Below, one piece after another: positions 20,401-28,185 of a DNA stretch of 64,000 bases (the stretch's first letter is position 1; each line of letters starts with the position of its first letter). A program made the translations under genes and the position numbers. Origin of the DNA: Nereocystis luetkeana (lineage: Eukaryota > Sar > Phaeophyceae > Laminariales > Laminariaceae); the NCBI GenBank assembly GCA_031213475.1, contig JARUPZ010000014.1, positions 2,728,001-2,792,000 on the forward strand, read 5' to 3'. A model generated the notes under the pieces. That model saw nothing but the letters and a program-made list of their open reading frames with translations. It had not been told where the DNA came from and ran no database searches.

Positions 20401-22410
20401 GCCATCAGAAAATGATGAACATGATTCTTGAGATTTTTTTTACATATCCGCCGGAGGATGGAAGAAAAAGGGGAAAACCTACCGTACTGGTAGTTACTTA
20501 TGTTTGAAACTCTCCTCCATGAAACCGCCGCCAGGAAATGATGAACTCCGACATGATGGAGGAGGTGCTGGGCAACCCGGAGAAGATGGAGCAGGCGCGC
20601 CAGGCAATCCTGCAGAACCCGACGCTCAAGCAGGCGATGACGCAGCTGCCGGGCTTCAGCGACATGGTGAGGCCACAGTAATTGACTATCGGCAAGAATG
20701 GACCCCCCCCTCCCCCCGCGGTTTGTAGGGATGCGAGGGAATATGGCCATTTTTATTCACTGATTTATTTTAACCATGACTACTCTCCAGTTCTCTGGAC
20801 AAGCCGTGGTCTTTTCCTCCCCCCCCCCCGTTGCTGTCTATGGCCATACGACTACGGCCATGCATGAGATCGAGTACATCTCTCCTATCGAGTACACCTC
20901 CCCCCCCCCCCCATTGCTTTCTCTGGAAATGGTTACGCCGGAAATTAAATTAACTCATCGAAGCTGTCATCCAGATTCAAGTCCGCCTCTAAAGCGGTCC
21001 TTAGTAGGATGCAGCTCACCCTTCATGCGACTCGCCAGACACCTCGCGGCGCTTCGCGCTTGGTGCAAGCAATGTCTGCCTGGTCGGTGAAAACCCGACA
21101 TGCTCCGTCCCGGCATTGTGGGGATGCGAGGGTCTATGGTCATATACGACTACGGCCATGCATGAGATGGAGTACATCTCTCCTATCGAGCGAATACACC
21201 CCCCCGCCCCCCCCCCCCCCCCCCCCGCCCCTTCCCCCCCCCGGTATAGAAAGGCCTTCATTTTTATCGAGCGGAGGGTTCAGCATTCCCACTGCTCGTC
21301 GATTTCCATCGTCTTTTTGCCAACTCACGCGTTCCCTCGAGCTTTCCGCGATGAAAAAGGGGTACATACATAGAGCAGTCATTCTTTTGTTTTTTTCTGG
21401 AAACCGGCCAGGATTCGAATGTCGGTCCTCTCAAGCTTTTAAATTAGTATTCGAGTTAACCACTCGACCACCGGGCGTCCGGGGCAACCGGCCATACACG
21501 ACGATGAGAACACCCCCCCTCCACCCTCCCCGTGTCTCTGTCAGGAGTAGGAACGATGCCTCGCATCGAAAGGGCTGTGTGGTCATTGGTCTAATTAATG
21601 AGTGAGGCAACACATGAGTACGCCCCCCCCCCTCCCTCGCTCCCTCAGGTTGGCCTAGTTTTTTATGGGAAACACTACGGTGGGGTGTCAGGAAATGGAG
21701 AGCAAAAAACACCCCTTACAAGCACCACCGATTTATGATCTTACACGCGGACTATATAGAGAGAACTGCTATCAATAGTTTTTGGTGGTACTGGTGTAGG
21801 GACTTCTTACGTTTTCATGTGCGTTGGTCAAGCGTCCGTTCGGAAGGTTCGATGCAGCAAGTCTTCGTTATTTTATAACCAGGTACACAGCAGTAGTGGC
21901 CCCTCTATGGTGCCGGTATATTTTCGTCAGGTAAACCATAGCGGCACTATACACTATTACGTACGGGGAGCCATAGTTAATACCATGGTAGGACCTATGG
22001 TATACATAAAAACCTACTGAAGTATATATTTAACCATTTTTACTAACAATATTTGGTCCTATTAACTATGGTCCCCCGTAATAGCGGCAACCGGCACTAC
22101 TCCGCACACCATATACCATACTGGTTAATCCCAGCTGTACCAAGCGATTTCACGGACACTGCAGCGGGCAGCCGGCACTATACCGGTATACCAGGAACAT
22201 CACAGCCCCTGACCCCCCCCTGCTCCTCCTGCTCCTCCACCTCCCCCACCCCCCACCCCGTATCCGGGCGTTCAGATCGATTCTCCGGAGAAGTGGCGGG
22301 AGAACATGGAGATGGCTTTGGAGATGTTCAAGGCCCAGAAGGCGATGCTGCAGCAGGAGGGCGGGGAGGACGCGGCGGGGGCGGACGTCGATGACCTCGA
22401 TGACGACTAA
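5401..22410 (+). CDS. Signal-peptide UBL-STI1 protein (six exons, 264 aa)
   Basis: I assemble exons 5401-5469, 8121-8243, 17823-17939, 18735-18953, 20535-20666 and 22276-22410. Every intron is GT..AG and phase 0. Residues 1-23 look like a signal peptide. Residues 27-95 align with ubiquitin along the whole fold: TLRGKKYDV, then SVSDVQKSVEEQAGL, EQQSVLFKGNLL and AGIADGDTVNVV. The Ile44 position is Leu, Lys48 is Asn, and there is no C-terminal di-Gly, so it is a domain and not a conjugated tag. A Gly/Met-rich linker follows. Then comes a helical segment with NPEKMEQARQAIL and NPTLKQAM, like the STI1 repeats of ubiquilin/Dsk2 and Sti1, and an Asp-rich end. Such proteins usually shuttle clients to chaperones or the proteasome; that role is inferred. 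If the leader is real, the protein enters the ER, or in a complex-plastid alga perhaps the periplastid space. Confidence 0.78.
6115..6235. repeat. Cluster of TACCTGGTA / TACCAGGTA words
   Basis: At least six copies of ACCTGGTA or its complement lie within 120 bp, some fused as GGTACCTGGTACC. The same word is scattered through the whole window, often next to TA (see findings). Confidence 0.75.
7440..7600 (+). mobile_element. C-tailed repeat family 2, copy 1
   Basis: The unit contains CCAAATGTTGG, GTCTCTATTAGGAG, GGTGCTCCGTCTCG, AAAGGGATGCGTGG and GCAAGCAACAAATGAG, then a run of more than ten C. Related copies lie at 18215-18390 (two, partial), 19100-19180 (minus), 21525-21625 and 28008-28185. 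Each ends in C-rich sequence after the ATGAG/GAGTAC block. No coding capacity. Confidence 0.65.
7607..7915 (+). mobile_element. C-tailed repeat family 1, copy 1
   Basis: A 300-bp non-coding repeat running from AAGAGGCGGTTACATAG through GAAGCTGTCATCC, ATGCAGCTCACCCTTCATG, CTGCCTGGTCGGTGAAAACC and ACTACGGCCATGCATGAG to a GAGTA end followed by a C run. Fourteen full or partial copies are in this window, on both strands. Its spread and constant C-rich 3' end suggest a SINE-like element, but I see no clear pol III A and B boxes. Confidence 0.7.
8121..8243 (+). CDS. UBL gene exon 2 (ubiquitin-like domain, first half)
   Basis: Acceptor GAAAG, then GAPVSVVVTLRGKKYDVKG and the stretch to AGLAKEQQ, then donor GTGCGC. 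It covers beta strands 1-2 and the central helix of the ubiquitin fold. Phase 0 at both ends. There is no in-frame ATG, so an upstream exon is required. Confidence 0.85.
8244..8967. other. Start of intron 2 of the UBL gene
   Basis: Degenerate GCT/TACTGC-type trinucleotide-rich DNA from about 8330 to 8640, then a short direct repetition of CCTCTTGGAAA/CCTCTTTTGGAAA words around 8860-8935. The long Leu- and Ala-rich frames here follow from the triplets. No gene seen. Confidence 0.6.
8968..9067. mobile_element. TTAA-flanked MITE family B, copy 1
   Basis: Begins TTAACCCTTTTAG and reads in to GCAGTCCCGTTCCGGGGACAAA; the second half is the inverted version. It is a member of the family described at 46785, and the right-hand TTAA is decayed. 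Confidence 0.65.
9471..9582 (+). mobile_element. C-tailed repeat family 1, copy 2 (partial)
   Basis: The 3' third of the element, from CTGGTCGGTGAAAACCCG to GAGTACATCTCTCCTG. A C run lies before it. Just upstream (9309-9340) are five tandem GGTTC units. Confidence 0.65.
9583..11033. other. Intron 2, mostly unique sequence
   Basis: Apart from the MITE at 10381-10494, I see no gene or repeat with more than one copy. Short frames of 60-110 codons exist on both strands, with no recognisable domain or splice-consistent context. Confidence 0.5.
10381..10494. mobile_element. TA-flanked MITE family A, copy 2
   Basis: The element is about 110 bp and starts TATTACGGGGGACCATAG, continuing (T/G)(T/A)AATAGGACC. 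It ends with the inverted form GGTCC..ACTATGGTCCCCCGTAATA. The inside is A/T-rich (ACTAACAATATTTGG in most copies). Eleven copies are in this window: 493, 10381, 14615, 21955, 24817, 39837, 41034, 41202, 49403, 49543 and 50383. The superfamily is not assigned; the conserved terminal TA suggests a TA target. Confidence 0.85.
11034..11710. repeat. (CTCTA)n pentanucleotide array with degenerate flanks
   Basis: From about 11284 to 11690 the sequence is almost pure CTCTA units (over 60). It is flanked by degenerate relatives (CTCCA, CTCGG) from about 11150 and again at 12490-12560. The 174-codon Ser-Thr-Leu-Leu-Tyr frame it creates is an artefact of the period of five. Confidence 0.92.
11785..12426 (+). 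CDS. Nested paralogue 1: small protein with C-terminal membrane segment
   Basis: A 213-codon frame starting MACHVNVKSPRRAVPDKTPA. The first 60 residues are basic. Residues 64-112 are a Pro/Thr/Ser-rich linker. A second conserved block contains GPAYALVATARGR and GERCYMAALIVATVAVVIA. The last 37 residues are strongly hydrophobic, so the protein could be tail-anchored. A tandem copy at 12614-13228 keeps the same frame. Over a 130-bp stretch of the N-terminal region I count 15 base differences, ten at third codon positions, which supports selection on this frame. The gene lies wholly inside intron 2 of the UBL gene on the same strand, just after the pentanucleotide array. No family recognised and no function proposed. 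The opposite strand also has a shorter shared frame, but the substitution pattern favours this one. Confidence 0.55.
   Translation: MACHVNVKSPRRAVPDKTPALRPRAKPLLAYARRSRLKSAVGGDGWSRCWSAARCGYGSGGAVTETPPKTSQPTTAATTPSQPPPPASTPSPRIPPQPTTTSTPPTQQTPPSPTPAALALASWRLRFPSLASTKKTLSDRSGFRVFGPAYALVATARGRAPVGREEVDPTGERCYMAALIVATVAVVIATASLAITIWMMVMLFDAFASLFNW
12614..13228 (+). CDS. Nested paralogue 2: small protein with C-terminal membrane segment
   Basis: A 204-codon frame whose start (MACHVDVKPPRRAVPEKTPA) is chosen by alignment with the copy at 11785; a non-ATG extension upstream is not needed. Order of parts: basic N-terminal block, Pro/Thr-rich linker of different length and composition from the paralogue, a conserved block ending GERRYRAALIVATVAVVIA, and a hydrophobic C-terminus (LAIAILMMLAFFSFF). 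The two copies begin 829 bp apart and share about 35 bp upstream of the ATG plus CTCCA-type repeats, so the duplicated unit included the edge of the pentanucleotide array. The linker has drifted while both ends are kept, as expected for a real protein with a flexible spacer. Confidence 0.55.
   Translation: MACHVDVKPPRRAVPEKTPALRPRAKPLLAYARRSRLRAALGGEGWSGCRLTARRGYGSGGTVPLTPPNETPLPPTSPTTTTPRTLPQPTPPSPPTTTTSTPTSTPTSTRAALALASRRFRLPSLASTNKQVLDRSDFHFSGPACTLVAAARGRALVGREGVDPAGERRYRAALIVATVAVVIATAGLAIAILMMLAFFSFFTG
13418..13660 (-). mobile_element. C-tailed repeat family 1, copy 3
   Basis: A reverse-oriented and rather diverged copy, recognisable from GTGTACTTATTGTCATGCAT through CACCGACCAGGCAG to GCGTCGAAAT. 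Its poly-C tail is reduced here. Confidence 0.6.
13661..15500. other. Intron 2, central part
   Basis: No gene supported. It contains GACCCAACCCGACCCG-type short repeats (13900-13970), a (TA)n run at about 14311-14332, a G run at 14478-14491, and the MITE at 14615-14719. The unit around 14520-14620 resembles 9780-9870 (GGCAACACGA, GGGCGCTCGCGC). Confidence 0.5.
14615..14719. mobile_element. TA-flanked MITE family A, copy 3
   Basis: Left end TATTACGGGGAACCATAG; right end TTTGCTATGCCCCCCCGTG. Slightly decayed at the right. Confidence 0.75.
15580..16200. repeat. GATC-rich repeat region
   Basis: Degenerate units of about 50 bp containing ACAGATAGATCCC / ACAGATCCC, then longer GATCTAGATC-type sequence. 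The AGATCATGAAGTGGGGATCGATGAT segment recurs in GATC-rich blocks near 28640, 56240 (inverted) and 59880. No gene seen. Confidence 0.55.
16205..16705. repeat. Four-unit tandem repeat, ~120 bp period
   Basis: Units restart near 16256, 16383, 16505 and 16620 with (G/C)(A/C)C(A)ACAGGAAACC-like sequence, then AGAGTCCCACGGTGATTTTTCC, GGCCAAGGTTTTGC and AGTCGG. A fifth, lone unit lies near 15930-16000. The repeated Gly-Thr-Leu-Phe frames on the minus strand are a by-product. Confidence 0.7.
16760..17310. other. Intron 2, 3' part
   Basis: Contains two diverged copies of a unit with TGACATAAC(C/G)CA.GAGTTTTCCT (near 16888 and 17034) and a 21-base C run at about 17283-17303. No gene seen. Confidence 0.5.
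17540..17822 (+). repeat. Echo array 2: partial copies of the exon 3 front
   Basis: Three imperfect copies of the intron end plus about 30 bases of exon 3 precede the real exon. Their exon-like parts begin at 17547, 17638 and 17732, and the real exon begins at 17823, a period of 91-94 bp. Each has CCCGCCCGTCCCAG-like acceptor sequence, then a version of TCTGTTCTGTTCAAGGGAAA with CCTCCTG, and breaks off there. In the middle copy the AG has become GG. A fainter copy may lie at 17409-17432. Confidence 0.85.
17823..17939 (+). CDS. UBL gene exon 3 (ubiquitin-like domain, second half)
   Basis: Acceptor GTACCAG, then SVLFKGNLLKPELDL, EEAGIADGDTVNVV and PSKKPKTAAS, then donor GTGAGT. It supplies strands 3-5 of the ubiquitin fold. 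Phase 0 at both ends. Confidence 0.87.
17940..18734. other. Intron 3 of the UBL gene
   Basis: Holds two partial copies of C-tailed family 2 (18215-18300 and 18335-18390, plus orientation), each followed by a C run. Nothing else recognised. Confidence 0.55.
18735..18953 (+). CDS. UBL gene exon 4 (Gly/Met-rich linker)
   Basis: Acceptor TTTTTCTCAG, then AEKAFTVGAGGDAEEIAEGG, a Gly-rich acidic stretch, four GGM repeats and PPGVSPEQYQSMMK, then donor GTGGGT. 73 codons, phase 0. Gly/Met-rich spacers are common in STI1-type co-chaperones. Confidence 0.82.
19010..19665 (-). mobile_element. Cluster of reverse C-tailed repeats in intron 4
   Basis: Three family-1 pieces (19010-19092, 19254-19395, 19460-19662) and one family-2 piece (19100-19180), all minus strand. 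Because they are reversed, their tails read as G runs at their left edges (around 18995, 19188-19207 and 19428-19455). The pieces are truncated at different points. Confidence 0.65.
20070..20534 (+). repeat. Echo array 3: partial copies of the exon 5 front
   Basis: Units read CATTGAAAC-CCCTCAATGAAACCGCC, an AG border, then a version of GAAATGATGAACTCCGACAT. Exon-like parts start at 20192, 20333 and 20409, and the real exon starts at 20535. Two still contain GATGGA/TTGGAT after the first 18 bases. Earlier fragments of the intron part lie at 20085-20150. Confidence 0.82.
20535..20666 (+). CDS. UBL gene exon 5 (STI1-like segment)
   Basis: Acceptor CGCCAG, then EMMNSDMMEEVLGNPEKMEQ, ARQAILQNPTLKQAMTQLPG and FSDM, then donor GTGAGG. 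44 codons, phase 0. The NPEKM..ARQAILQNPTLKQAM pattern is typical of STI1 domains. Confidence 0.87.
20830..21197 (+). mobile_element. C-tailed repeat family 1, copies 7 and 8
   Basis: A 3' fragment (20830-20898, ending GAGTACACC plus C run) is followed at once by a nearly full copy (20910-21197) that also ends in a C-rich tract. The tail of one abuts the head of the next, as if the second inserted into the C run of the first. Confidence 0.72.
21241..21494 (-). mobile_element. tRNA-derived SINE, copy 3
   Basis: On the minus strand it opens with a tRNA-like head: A-box TGGTCGAGTGG and B-box-like ATTCGAATCC about 45 bp further on. The body shares CGATAAAAATGAAGGC with the copies at 51535 and 53033. 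Instead of an A tail this copy ends in C/G-rich sequence. Confidence 0.65.
21525..21625 (+). mobile_element. C-tailed repeat family 2, copy 5
   Basis: Shares GTCTCTGTCAGGAGTAGGAA, CATCGAAAGGG and CAACACATGAGTAC, then a C run. Confidence 0.6.
21955..22083. mobile_element. TA-flanked MITE family A, copy 4
   Basis: Left end TATTACGTACGGGGAGCCATAG; right end ACTATGGTCCCCCGTAATA. Relative to the family it carries CCATGGTA inserted after TTAATA. Confidence 0.82.
22276..22410 (+). CDS. UBL gene exon 6 (C-terminal end)
   Basis: Acceptor GCGTTCAG, then IDSPEKWRENMEMALEMFKA, QKAMLQQEGGEDAAG and an acidic DVDDLDDD tail, then TAA. 44 codons plus stop, phase 0 at its start. The helical segment continues the STI1-like part. 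Confidence 0.85.
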   Translation: MDSPEKWRENMEMALEMFKAQKAMLQQEGGEDAAGADVDDLDDD

Positions 22411-23249
22411 ACTTGATACCCTCAGCGACGACTGCTCGTACCAAAACCGTTTCTTGTGCGGATAATGTGAGGACCGTTTCGGTATTCATTTTGATACCCC
22501 CGAAACGGTCCTTACACGTATCACATGCCGTTTTTTGGACGGAATTAGTAGGGGACCGTTTCGGTATTAACGTTGATACCTCAAACGGTGCCAATATTTT
22601 CGGACATGGTGGTGTGAAAAAACGGACGAAAACAGGCTGCACACATCGTGCCGATGTGCCGATCAGACCGCCCCGTTTGACGATCTGCTGTGCGTACAGA
22701 TCTTCTGGGGGAGAAACGTCCCTTGAGGTTTACAATTTACAGTACCTCATGTATGCCCTGTGGGTGGGAACTACATGGCACGGCTCATCTGAGCACGCGC
22801 TTTTTCAAGGGGATGGGATCTGTATGACGGTACGGCTCTTGCATGGCATCTCATAACGGGAAATATAGGGCCTATACGATCTAGATTTAGATCGTGATCT
22901 GATGATCTAATTGATCTGTGCGTGTTGTGGAAGATTGTATCCCGGTAGAATGCAGTAGTACACGTATTTTCGATCAAGATCGCAGTTGTTTTATTTTTTG
23001 TTTGGGCTGTTTTGGTCGGCACTATTTTTTTCCGGCGCTCCTTTGTAGTTTATTATTTTGGGATTATGTTGGGGTCGTTATTACCCTTTTTGTTGTGTTT
23101 GTTGTTGTTGCTGTTGTTACCCTTGTTGCTGTTGCTCTTTTAGTTGTCGTTTTTGTTCTTGGGAGGTCCGAGGACGTGGCGTGTGTGCCGCAGTGATCTT
23201 TGCGGCGCAAGCACCAAAACAACGTGTGGATATACCAAGAGAGAGAAAG
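22411..23249. other. Downstream of the UBL gene
   Basis: 22430-22620 holds three short inverted pieces of family F (AAACGGTCCTTAC / GGACCGTTTCGG). 22860-22920 is GATC-rich. 23080-23160 is TTG/CTG triplet-rich. No poly(A) signal could be fixed and no gene is seen. Confidence 0.5.
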
Positions 23250-23620
23250 GTGGCGCTGTCGCTAGCGACGGGGCTGTCGGTATCGGTGGCACCATCTTCT
23301 GCGGTGGCACCGTCGGTAGCGGCGGGGCTCTCGTTAGCGGTGGTACCGCTTGGTGACACTGTTAGTAGCAGTGGCACCGATGGTGCCGTCGGTAGCAGTA
23401 ACACTGTCGGTAGCGATGATACTGGTGGCTCCGTCGGTAGCACTGACGCCGTCGGTGGCGTTATCAGTAGCTATGCCGCTCTCGGTAGTGGCGGCACCGT
23501 CGATAGCGGCGGGGCCGTCGGTAGCGGTGGTACCAGCTGTTGCGGCGGCGGCACTATCTGCGGCAGCGGCGCCGTCAGTAGCGGTGGGGGCGGTGCTTGG
23601 GAGTCTTCTCCGATCCTTTG
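23250..23620. repeat. Gly/Ser-type minisatellite (GGTAGCGGTGGCACCGTC-like)
   Basis: Degenerate 12- to 24-base units built from GGTAGC, GGTGGC and ACCGTC. Because the unit is a multiple of three, several frames stay open (Gly/Ser/Val-rich or Ala/Val/Pro-rich). It could code, but nothing outside the repeat supports that. Confidence 0.65.
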
Positions 23621-23899
23621 ATTACGAATCCGAAGTCTTGGTTCTGCAACCGCGGTTCTGAAAAATGGAAGGAGTGGGTCGTTCGGTATGTTTTGCGCCA
23701 AGGATTGACTGCTATATCGCCTCCGAGGGGCGGGGGAGATGACTGGACACGAAACGCAACATGAATAATTTATTACACCCCTGGCGATTTTGTCGATGAT
23801 TTTATTCTTTCGGCGGTTCTTTTTCTTCCATTTTGTGTTGTTTTTGCTATTCGGTCGGTTGGAGAGGAATCGACTACAACAACCTTGAGCCTGCCACGC

Positions 23900-24310
23900 G
23901 TTGGGTTGGTGAGCACTCGGGTAAACCCTCCCTGTGATAGCCCGCTGCTGGCATTCGGTTGGTGACATGTGCATATTCGGCTATTTACTATCCTTCCTAT
24001 ATTCGGTTGGCGACCAACAATCGGCTGTACCCTTCCAAATTAGCTTGCTATTAATAGTCAGTTGGTGTCCGAGGAATCGGCTATCCTCTCTATAGCCTAC
24101 TATTAATCGGTTAGTGAGCGAGTGTTCGGCTATAATATGTACCCCTTAGCTTGCTATTCGGTTGGTGTACAAGAAATCGGCTAGCCTCTTCTATCAATAG
24201 CCTGCTACATACGTAAGAGTATTTGGTTCTGGGCGAGGGATCGGCTAACCCCTAGCCTGCTATGGTGTGATACTACACTAATCGATTGGTGAGTTAAGAA
24301 TTAGCTACTT
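23900..24310. repeat. Degenerate tandem repeat, ~60-80 bp units
   Basis: Five or six units share ATTCGGTTGGTG, A(A/G)(A/G)AATCGGCTA and TAGC(T/C)TGCTA. One unit carries an extra AATAGT after GCTATT. Confidence 0.65.
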
Positions 24311-24534
24311 ACGTACCAGTACAAGGTTCGACACCTCGTAGGCGTTCGAACGTGGGGTGACGAAAGGTGAAGTATGCGATGACGTTTGTTGTACCTGAAA
24401 AAAACGAAAGGCCACCGCTCAATTTTTCCATTTTTGACGTCTAAATGTCCAGACCGCCTATTCGTAGAATTATTCTCGGAATCAATACATACATACGTGG
24501 TACACCGCACTTTCGTATGTATATGTACCCACAG

Positions 24535-24932
24535 GTATCAAAGGATTTGTGTTGGATATCGTATAAAAAGTTTACATTAATCTCGATTTATCGAGCTTTC
24601 GATATATCGTACACATCAAACATGTTATTGTCCTCCATCATCCCCTTCCATCTCCCCGTGTTTGTTCCGTGTGCAGATACTGGACGAAAGCTTGGATGTA
24701 TCAAATATCGAAATCACATCGATTATTTTTTTGTTTATCGATATCGTATCGAACTCGATTCCGATATCGATATCCAACACTAGCAAATTGGCGGGGAGTT
24801 ACGTAGTACTACTGTGTATTACGGGGGGCCATAGTTAACAGGACCAAATATTGTTAGTAAAAATGGTTAAACATATACCTGGTAGGTTTTTATGTGTACC
24901 ATAGGTCCTGTTAACTATGGTCCCCCGTAATA
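24535..24932. repeat. Family G copy 2 followed by MITE family A copy 5
   Basis: 24535-24780 is the TCGATATC-rich repeat also found at 1675 and 43570. 24817-24932 is a good MITE A copy (TATTACGGGGGGCCATAG to TATGGTCCCCCGTAATA) with an extra CCTGGTA after ATA. Confidence 0.7.
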
Positions 24933-25768
24933 GTAATCTGGGCTAAATATCAGTCATTTATTTGCAGTTTTGATCGAAGCTGGGCCAAGTCGTGAACATT
25001 CTGGTTGTTGCGAAATCATTCTTGATAAAAGTTTGTGCCACGTGCTTACTTTTTTAATACTATCGCATCATATAACATCGTATCATATCACACCACCACC
25101 CTTCCACATATATCATACCGGTATATATATCATGTCATACAACATACATCAACATCGTTCGACGCATCGGAGACAGATCAGATGAAGACCAGATTTATTT
25201 CCATTTTTTCATCATCATTCATTCAGAAGAAAGGGCAGATATGCCCGTAATACGTCGAACATGATACACGAATAAATATGATCGGCATCATTGAGCTACA
25301 GCAAGCAGTAGATCATGTTGACGGGTGGGATCCGCATGATCTGCATGATTTAGCACATACATACCACGTATCGTGAATTCCCTGTACCATACAGACACAG
25401 ATGATCCCGGATAAGATACACTTGCACAACAACAGCAAACAAGTACAGATGATCTAGATCTGATTTAGATAATGATCTATCTGTATGTTGTTGTTTGGGC
25501 AAAATATGATAATATTTCTTGTTGCACATTTTTATTTTATTTTTCTGTATCCATGCCATCTGCAGACCGAGTCGTGTCCTCGGTCCTCGGTCTCCATGAA
25601 TTCCGTTCAAATTTTTGCTTTTTCTCTCTGCCCAAGCCGGATTATTTTCCGCGCTATCCGAAAAAGAGACAAGTCCGGACCGCACGCCAAACGCCCAACG
25701 TTCGGGTCCGAAGCGCTGCACCGCTGCGTGAGGTAGCCAGCGCAGGCAACTACTACTTACTGCTAAAG
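24933..25768. other. Intergenic
   Basis: ATATCATA-type A/T-rich sequence at 25060-25145 and a GATC-rich block at 25310-25480. No gene seen. Confidence 0.45.
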
Positions 25769-26396
25769 AGGCACGCTGCTGCAGCAGGGACAGGCCGTCG
25801 CGCTCTTCCGTCGACTGCGATCCCGAGACCTTGATTCCTGGGCAAGGGCAATTCAAAAGTATCGTAGTTTGGTTGTTGTTGCATCTTGTGGTGCTTCTTC
25901 ATAAGTTTGGCGGCCGGGGTTGATTTCTTTTTGCGTTGTTGTATCGATCGTGTTGTTTCCAAGGAGCATAGCAGTCAGAGCAACGGGAAACCTAAGGAAG
26001 GCGGTGCGGTGCGGTGCGGTGCGGTACGGTGCGAAGCGGTGCGGTGTACGACGCGCGACAAGAAAGCAGACAACTGGCAACTGTGTGGTCCTTACCCTTC
26101 TACGGGGTGGGCAGCCGCGCAGGTAAGGCGACCCTTCACCACGAGAGCTACTGCAGCTTGTTTGCCGGGGGGAGAACAGGCTTGATTGATGCTTGGAGAG
26201 CTCGCTGCCCAGCTAAAGAAACTGGGTGCTGCTTCGAGCCAGGGCACCGCAAGGCCCGCGAGCGAGGCTCTTCGCCTCCTCCAAGCCGGTCCTCGCTGCA
26301 ATGCATCAAGCAAGGGCTGCTCGCAAAGGGCAGAGATTCTCCATGACGCACGCTTCGAGGGAGACCCGCTTTGCTGCGGTCAAGGCTGCCTTGCGG
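25769..26396 (+). CDS. Two candidate exons of an unidentified gene
   Basis: The first candidate is about 25769-25866, after an acceptor-like CTAAAG. It reads GTLLQQGQAVALFRRLRSRD and then LDSWARAIQKYR, a helical, non-repetitive stretch. The second ends at 26396 before a good donor GTGAGA; its final part reads FASSKPVLAAMHQARAARKG, QRFSMTHASRETRF, AAVKAALR. An alternative frame over the first half of the second piece (LGELAAQLKKLGAASSQ...) also looks protein-like, so the borders are unsettled. The phase-0 end of the second piece would fit the phase-0 start of the exon at 44822, so these might be upstream exons of the second gene across an 18-kb intron; this is speculative. Between them lies a short (GGTGC)n run at about 26003-26045. 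Confidence 0.28.
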
Positions 26397-28007
26397 GTGA
26401 GAGAGAGAGGGCGACACATATATCAAGTTCTGGAATAACTCCTGCGTGAGATGTCTGTAAAAAAATAAAGAATCCATTCGTCTCCCCTTCCCGATACGCG
26501 TGTGCACACCACCACGGCCCAGCGCAAGAGGCTCCACCGGCCTGTCAGCCGCTAGGTCTGCCCTTCCTGACTGATTGCAACGCAATCGGCGCCCGGTGTG
26601 ACCCGCGCAACGCACCCCACCCGGTCGTTGAAACGCTGCTGTTGCTCGCATAAACCACGAAACGAACCCACATTTCCGGCGGGCCGGATGCTTGCTGTTC
26701 GGCTGCCGTTGGTTCAAATCAAAATATACTCGCAACAAAAAATATGAAGGAAAAAGAGACGAACTGCCGATTTTTTACTTGATTTTCAAGAAATTTATCG
26801 CTTTAATACTATACCCATGTTTATTCTTGCTCCGTTGGTCTTTGGGGGAGGACCTTACCTACGTATTCACTTGAATTTAGACTCGATTTTTTTTCTGCCT
26901 GCTTTAATTTCGAGTTTTTGTGAGAGTTGATTTTTTATTTTGCAAGAGTGTGAAACATATTGAAATGTTTTATGGTGCAGCCAAGATCGTCCGTAAAATC
27001 TGGTCGTAGGTGGGGATGTGATGAAGGTATCCGAATGACCTTGAAGCATCCGTGGTGTATGTTATTTAAAAACAACAGCGAGCTGTGGGGATCGAGGATT
27101 CAGTCGAAACTTATCTTTGCAAGCTGTTGAAACTTCGATCGCGCGTACTACGCGTACTCGTACGGGTTTTATGTGGCCTAACCTGTCAGGGTATAGGGCG
27201 CGGCAGAGAGAGGCAGCAATAAGCCAAGCTCCCTGAGGCGAGGCGAGAGAGAGAGAGAGAGAGAGAGGTGTCGCATCCTTTCGTCCATCCATCCTCGTTG
27301 TGTACGAGAGCGACTGACTCTGCTAGCTACAACATGTACATGGACATACGAGTATGAACATGATATCACAACTACTGCTGTACGACTACTATTAATGAAT
27401 AGAGACTGCTTTCTTTTTTTGTATTTTGCGTTGTTCTTCTTGTTATCGTCGTGTTGCTGCTGCTTGCTCACCAATTGCTTCCCGCGAGCTTGCTGCTGCT
27501 GCTTGCTGCTGTACGGACTCTCGTCTTGTTGGTATGCGGACGCTTTTCGTGGGCTCTCTTTATATTTATTATATATTTTAATACTACTGGTATATAACAC
27601 GTTGTCGCTCCGTATTTTTGTCGACCGAGTGCAACAATTCGCACACACGATACTCAGCTGTTCGTAGTTGGCGCAGCAGTCGTATGACACCTGCGTGCCT
27701 GCGAGCCTGCGTGCCTGCGTGTGCCACTCATGCTTTTGTTATCTCCTTTCTCGCAAAAAACGAATCCTCTCGTTTTCAACTTTTCAAACTTTTCAAATTT
27801 TGAATTTCAACTATTTTTCCTCGGCCTTTTGGTTTGTTTTTGTATGCGCAATATCATGATGCACATTATTGGATGGCAAGAGAAATATTAATACCGTCCG
27901 CTCCGAGGTCGTCCCCCCGAGCCCCGACCGACATACGCGTATATACGTACCTGGTTCGTGTGTTCCATTTTACTGCTGCTGTAAACGCCCCCCCCCTTCA
28001 ATATATG
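26397..28007. other. Intergenic
   Basis: No gene supported. A (GA)n run at 27244-27269 is the only clear repeat. A 196-codon minus frame (26148-26738) overlaps the candidate exons and has no recognisable domain. Confidence 0.45.
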
Positions 28008-28185
28008 GAAAAAACGAAAAAAGTGAATGAAAGCCCAAACAAATGTTGGAGGCGTCTCTATTAATACTTCGAAGTATTAAGCGTAGAAACGATGCTCCAT
28101 CTGGAAAGGGATGGCAATGCGTGGGCAATGGTGAAAAGACTAAGCGCCAGGTATAAGGCAAGCAACACACAAACACGAACGCCCC
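28008..28185 (+). mobile_element. C-tailed repeat family 2, copy 6
   Basis: The best separate copy of the family. Compared with the copy at 7440 it carries two extra pieces: an ATACTTCGAAGTAT palindrome after CTATTA, and CCAGGTATA before AGGCAAGC. Confidence 0.62.

Noticed and set aside
23058-23621. 187-codon Gly/Ser-rich protein
   Set aside because: A minisatellite with unit a multiple of three keeps several frames open. The non-repeat start is T- and G-rich low complexity with no support.
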